Assembly: GCA_030150595.1 (NCBI GenBank)
Contig: JASLFQ010000105.1
Coordinates: 1-8,004 of the forward strand
Direction: 5' to 3'
Length of the DNA stretch: 8,004 nt
Origin: Aquirhabdus sp.
GTDB lineage: Bacteria; Pseudomonadota; Gammaproteobacteria; Pseudomonadales; Moraxellaceae
In this document: positions 6,327 through 8,004 of the stretch, piece after piece
Layout: every line of letters starts with the position of its first letter
Position numbering within the stretch: position 1 is the stretch's first letter
Notes under the pieces: model-generated
Databases searched by the model: none
Told to the model about the DNA's origin: nothing
Seen by the model: the letters and a program-made list of their open reading frames with translations, nothing else
Translations under genes and position numbers: made by a program

Positions 6327-8004
6327 TCACGAGCCCATTTGCATACTTTCAGCTTTCTGGTAGCCGCGCGGTAACAGATGCCCACGTTGACCACGTTTGC
6401 CCGAATAATGCGTCACATCCGAGTCTTTTAATGTGAGTGGCCTTGAACCCGACATAATGACCAAAGACGCGCCAGCCACTAACCCAACCATTGCACGCAC
6501 TGTTTCATGACTTTCTAAAGCAATGAGTTTATTGCCTTTACCACGGTTCATCACGGGTAAATCTGCCAATGGATAAATCAATAATCGTCCGCTGGATGAC
6601 AATACGGCAATACGATCAGCGTCAGCAGGCAACGGCAATACAGGCATCAATTCACTGCCTTCCGTCAAAGTCACTACGGTTTTACCCGCCTTCACGGTAC
6701 TATCTAATGCCGACATGGTGCTGACAAAGCCATAGCCTTGACTACTTGCCAGCAAGATTGACTGAGCATCATCGCCCATCACCACTTCAACAAAACGCGT
6801 ACCCGCAGGTGGCGCAAGTTTAGTAGTCACAGGTTCGCCTTGACCACGCGCAGACGGTAAATTGGCGGCAGGAAGCGCATAACTACGCCCCGTATTATCC
6901 AGCAAATACACTCGTTGATTGCTCTTACCTGTGCAATGGCTTAAGTACGCATCACCCGCACGATAATTCAGGCTCTGCACATCAATATCGGTGCCTTTCG
7001 CCGCGCGAATCCAACCAGAATGTGATAACACCACGGTAATCGCTTCCGCAGGTGTCAGATCAGATTCTTTTAACTCAACCGCTTCACTACGCTGAACGAT
7101 TGGTGAACGACGATCATCGCCATGTTTCTTCGCATCTTCTTGCAGCTCTTCAATGATTAAGCCTTTGAGCAATTCAGGATTATTTAAATAGCCACGAATT
7201 TTGGTTGCTTGGAGCTCAAGTTCTTCTTGTTCACGGCGAATTTCCATTTCTTCAAGTTTCGCCAAATGGCGTAATTTGAGATCAAGAATGGCATCCGCTT
7301 GAATTTCCGTCAGACCAAAGTGCGCCATCAACTCCGCACGCGGATGATCTTCTTCACGGATAATACGAATCACGGTATCAATATCTAAATAAGCAACCAG
7401 CAAACCGCCCAAAATATGTAAACGCTTTTCGATTTTTTCTAGTGAATGACTTAAACGACGACGCACTGTTTCTTGACGATATTCCAACCATTCCAGCAGA
7501 ATCGTCCGAATGGATTTCACTTGCGGACGACCATTCAGCCCAATCATATTCAGATTGACGCTGTAACTACTTTCAAGACGAGTCGTCGCAAACAAATGAC
7601 TCATCACCGCATCAGCATCAACACGATTAGAACGCAGAATAATCACAATACGCGTTGGATTCTCATGATCCGACTCATCACGTAAATCGGTCACCAGCGG
7701 TAACTTCTTCGCCTGCATTTGCTCAGCAATCTGGGCAATGACTTTTGCACCCGACACCTGATACGGCAAATCGGTAATGACAATCTCGCCTTTTTCCACA
7801 TGATAGATCGCGCGCGCGCGATAGCTGCCACGACCTGTCGCTTGGATCTTCAGCAGATCTTCTGGGCTACTAACGATTTCTGCACGTGTCGGTAAATCAG
7901 GCCCAGGAATATAAGTCGCGAGTTTTTCATCTGTGAGATTTGGATTTTTCAGCAGCGCAATCGTGCCTTTGACCACTTCACGCAAGTTGTGCGGCGGAAT
8001 ATCA
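6327..8004 (-). CDS. parC: ParC (partial): DNA topoisomerase IV subunit A, central and C-terminal part
   Basis: The frame is open to the window edge; 558 residues and a TGA stop are visible, and the start lies outside. The visible part opens with [10 protein letters not shown] and contains [27 protein letters not shown] and [15 protein letters not shown], then GDDRRSPI. These run parallel to Escherichia coli ParC and not GyrA. They cover the tower, coiled-coil and C-gate region of the breakage-reunion domain. From about visible residue 317 the beta-pinwheel C-terminal domain follows, with degenerate GyrA-box-like turns [19 protein letters not shown] and [10 protein letters not shown]. Topoisomerase IV (ParC2ParE2) unlinks daughter chromosomes and relaxes supercoils. 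Compared with a full length of about 750 residues, roughly the first 180 are missing, including the active-site tyrosine and the quinolone-resistance region, so drug resistance cannot be assessed. The protein ends soon after the last blade, without the acidic tail seen in E. coli. Confidence 0.96.
   Translation of the reverse strand, partial: DIPPHNLREVVKGTIALLKNPNLTDEKLATYIPGPDLPTRAEIVSSPEDLLKIQATGRGSYRARAIYHVEKGEIVITDLPYQVSGAKVIAQIAEQMQAKKLPLVTDLRDESDHENPTRIVIILRSNRVDADAVMSHLFATTRLESSYSVNLNMIGLNGRPQVKSIRTILLEWLEYRQETVRRRLSHSLEKIEKRLHILGGLLVAYLDIDTVIRIIREEDHPRAELMAHFGLTEIQADAILDLKLRHLAKLEEMEIRREQEELELQATKIRGYLNNPELLKGLIIEELQEDAKKHGDDRRSPIVQRSEAVELKESDLTPAEAITVVLSHSGWIRAAKGTDIDVQSLNYRAGDAYLSHCTGKSNQRVYLLDNTGRSYALPAANLPSARGQGEPVTTKLAPPAGTRFVEVVMGDDAQSILLASSQGYGFVSTMSALDSTVKAGKTVVTLTEGSELMPVLPLPADADRIAVLSSSGRLLIYPLADLPVMNRGKGNKLIALESHETVRAMVGLVAGASLVIMSGSRPLTLKDSDVTHYSGKRGQRGHLLPRGYQKAESMQMGS

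Noticed and set aside
6242..6436. Plus-strand open frame of 64 codons across the parC 3' end
   Set aside because: About half of it is antisense to parC, it lacks a ribosome-binding site and its product looks like no protein I recognise.

Overview
The window looks like chromosomal DNA of a gammaproteobacterium, most likely a member of the Moraxellaceae (Acinetobacter and relatives). This placement is inferred from three things: a pga exopolysaccharide operon, the style of the palindromic GC-rich intergenic repeat, and the close resemblance of the ParC tail to gammaproteobacterial ParC. No rRNA or other decisive marker is present, so the assignment is moderate. I see no tRNA, rRNA, CRISPR array, transposase or phage gene.

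Layout. (1) Positions 2-1911, plus strand: the end of pgaB followed by complete pgaC and pgaD, which make and export poly-beta-1,6-N-acetylglucosamine (PNAG), a biofilm matrix polymer. The genes are tightly packed (28-nt gap, then an 8-nt overlap) and look like one operon whose start lies upstream of the window. (2) Positions 1912-2119: a roughly 100-bp imperfect palindromic repeat, then a bidirectional terminator between convergent pgaD and the next gene. (3) Positions 2120-4244: a class B flavin-containing monooxygenase (minus strand) and a TetR-type regulator (plus strand), divergently transcribed from an 82-bp spacer. The spacer holds overlapping promoter candidates, and an inverted repeat covers both -10 boxes. 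(4) Positions 4310-4336: a second bidirectional terminator. (5) Positions 4363-6039, minus strand: fadD, long-chain acyl-CoA synthetase. (6) Positions 6040-6326: a leader carrying inverted and direct copies of a GAAATAA motif. (7) Positions 6327 to the end, minus strand: the C-terminal three quarters of parC, topoisomerase IV subunit A, cut by the window edge.

How the genes may work together. PgaB, PgaC and PgaD act as one envelope machine. The monooxygenase and TetR gene form the only accessory-looking unit: the regulator probably controls itself and the oxygenase through the shared operator. FadD is next to this pair but is insulated by a terminator, so a link between oxygenase products and acyl-CoA activation is only a hypothesis. 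ParC is housekeeping. Nothing here convincingly amounts to an undescribed multi-gene system. The most interesting points are the operator architecture at 3532-3568, the substrate of the eukaryote-like monooxygenase, the palindromic repeat, and the repeats ahead of fadD.
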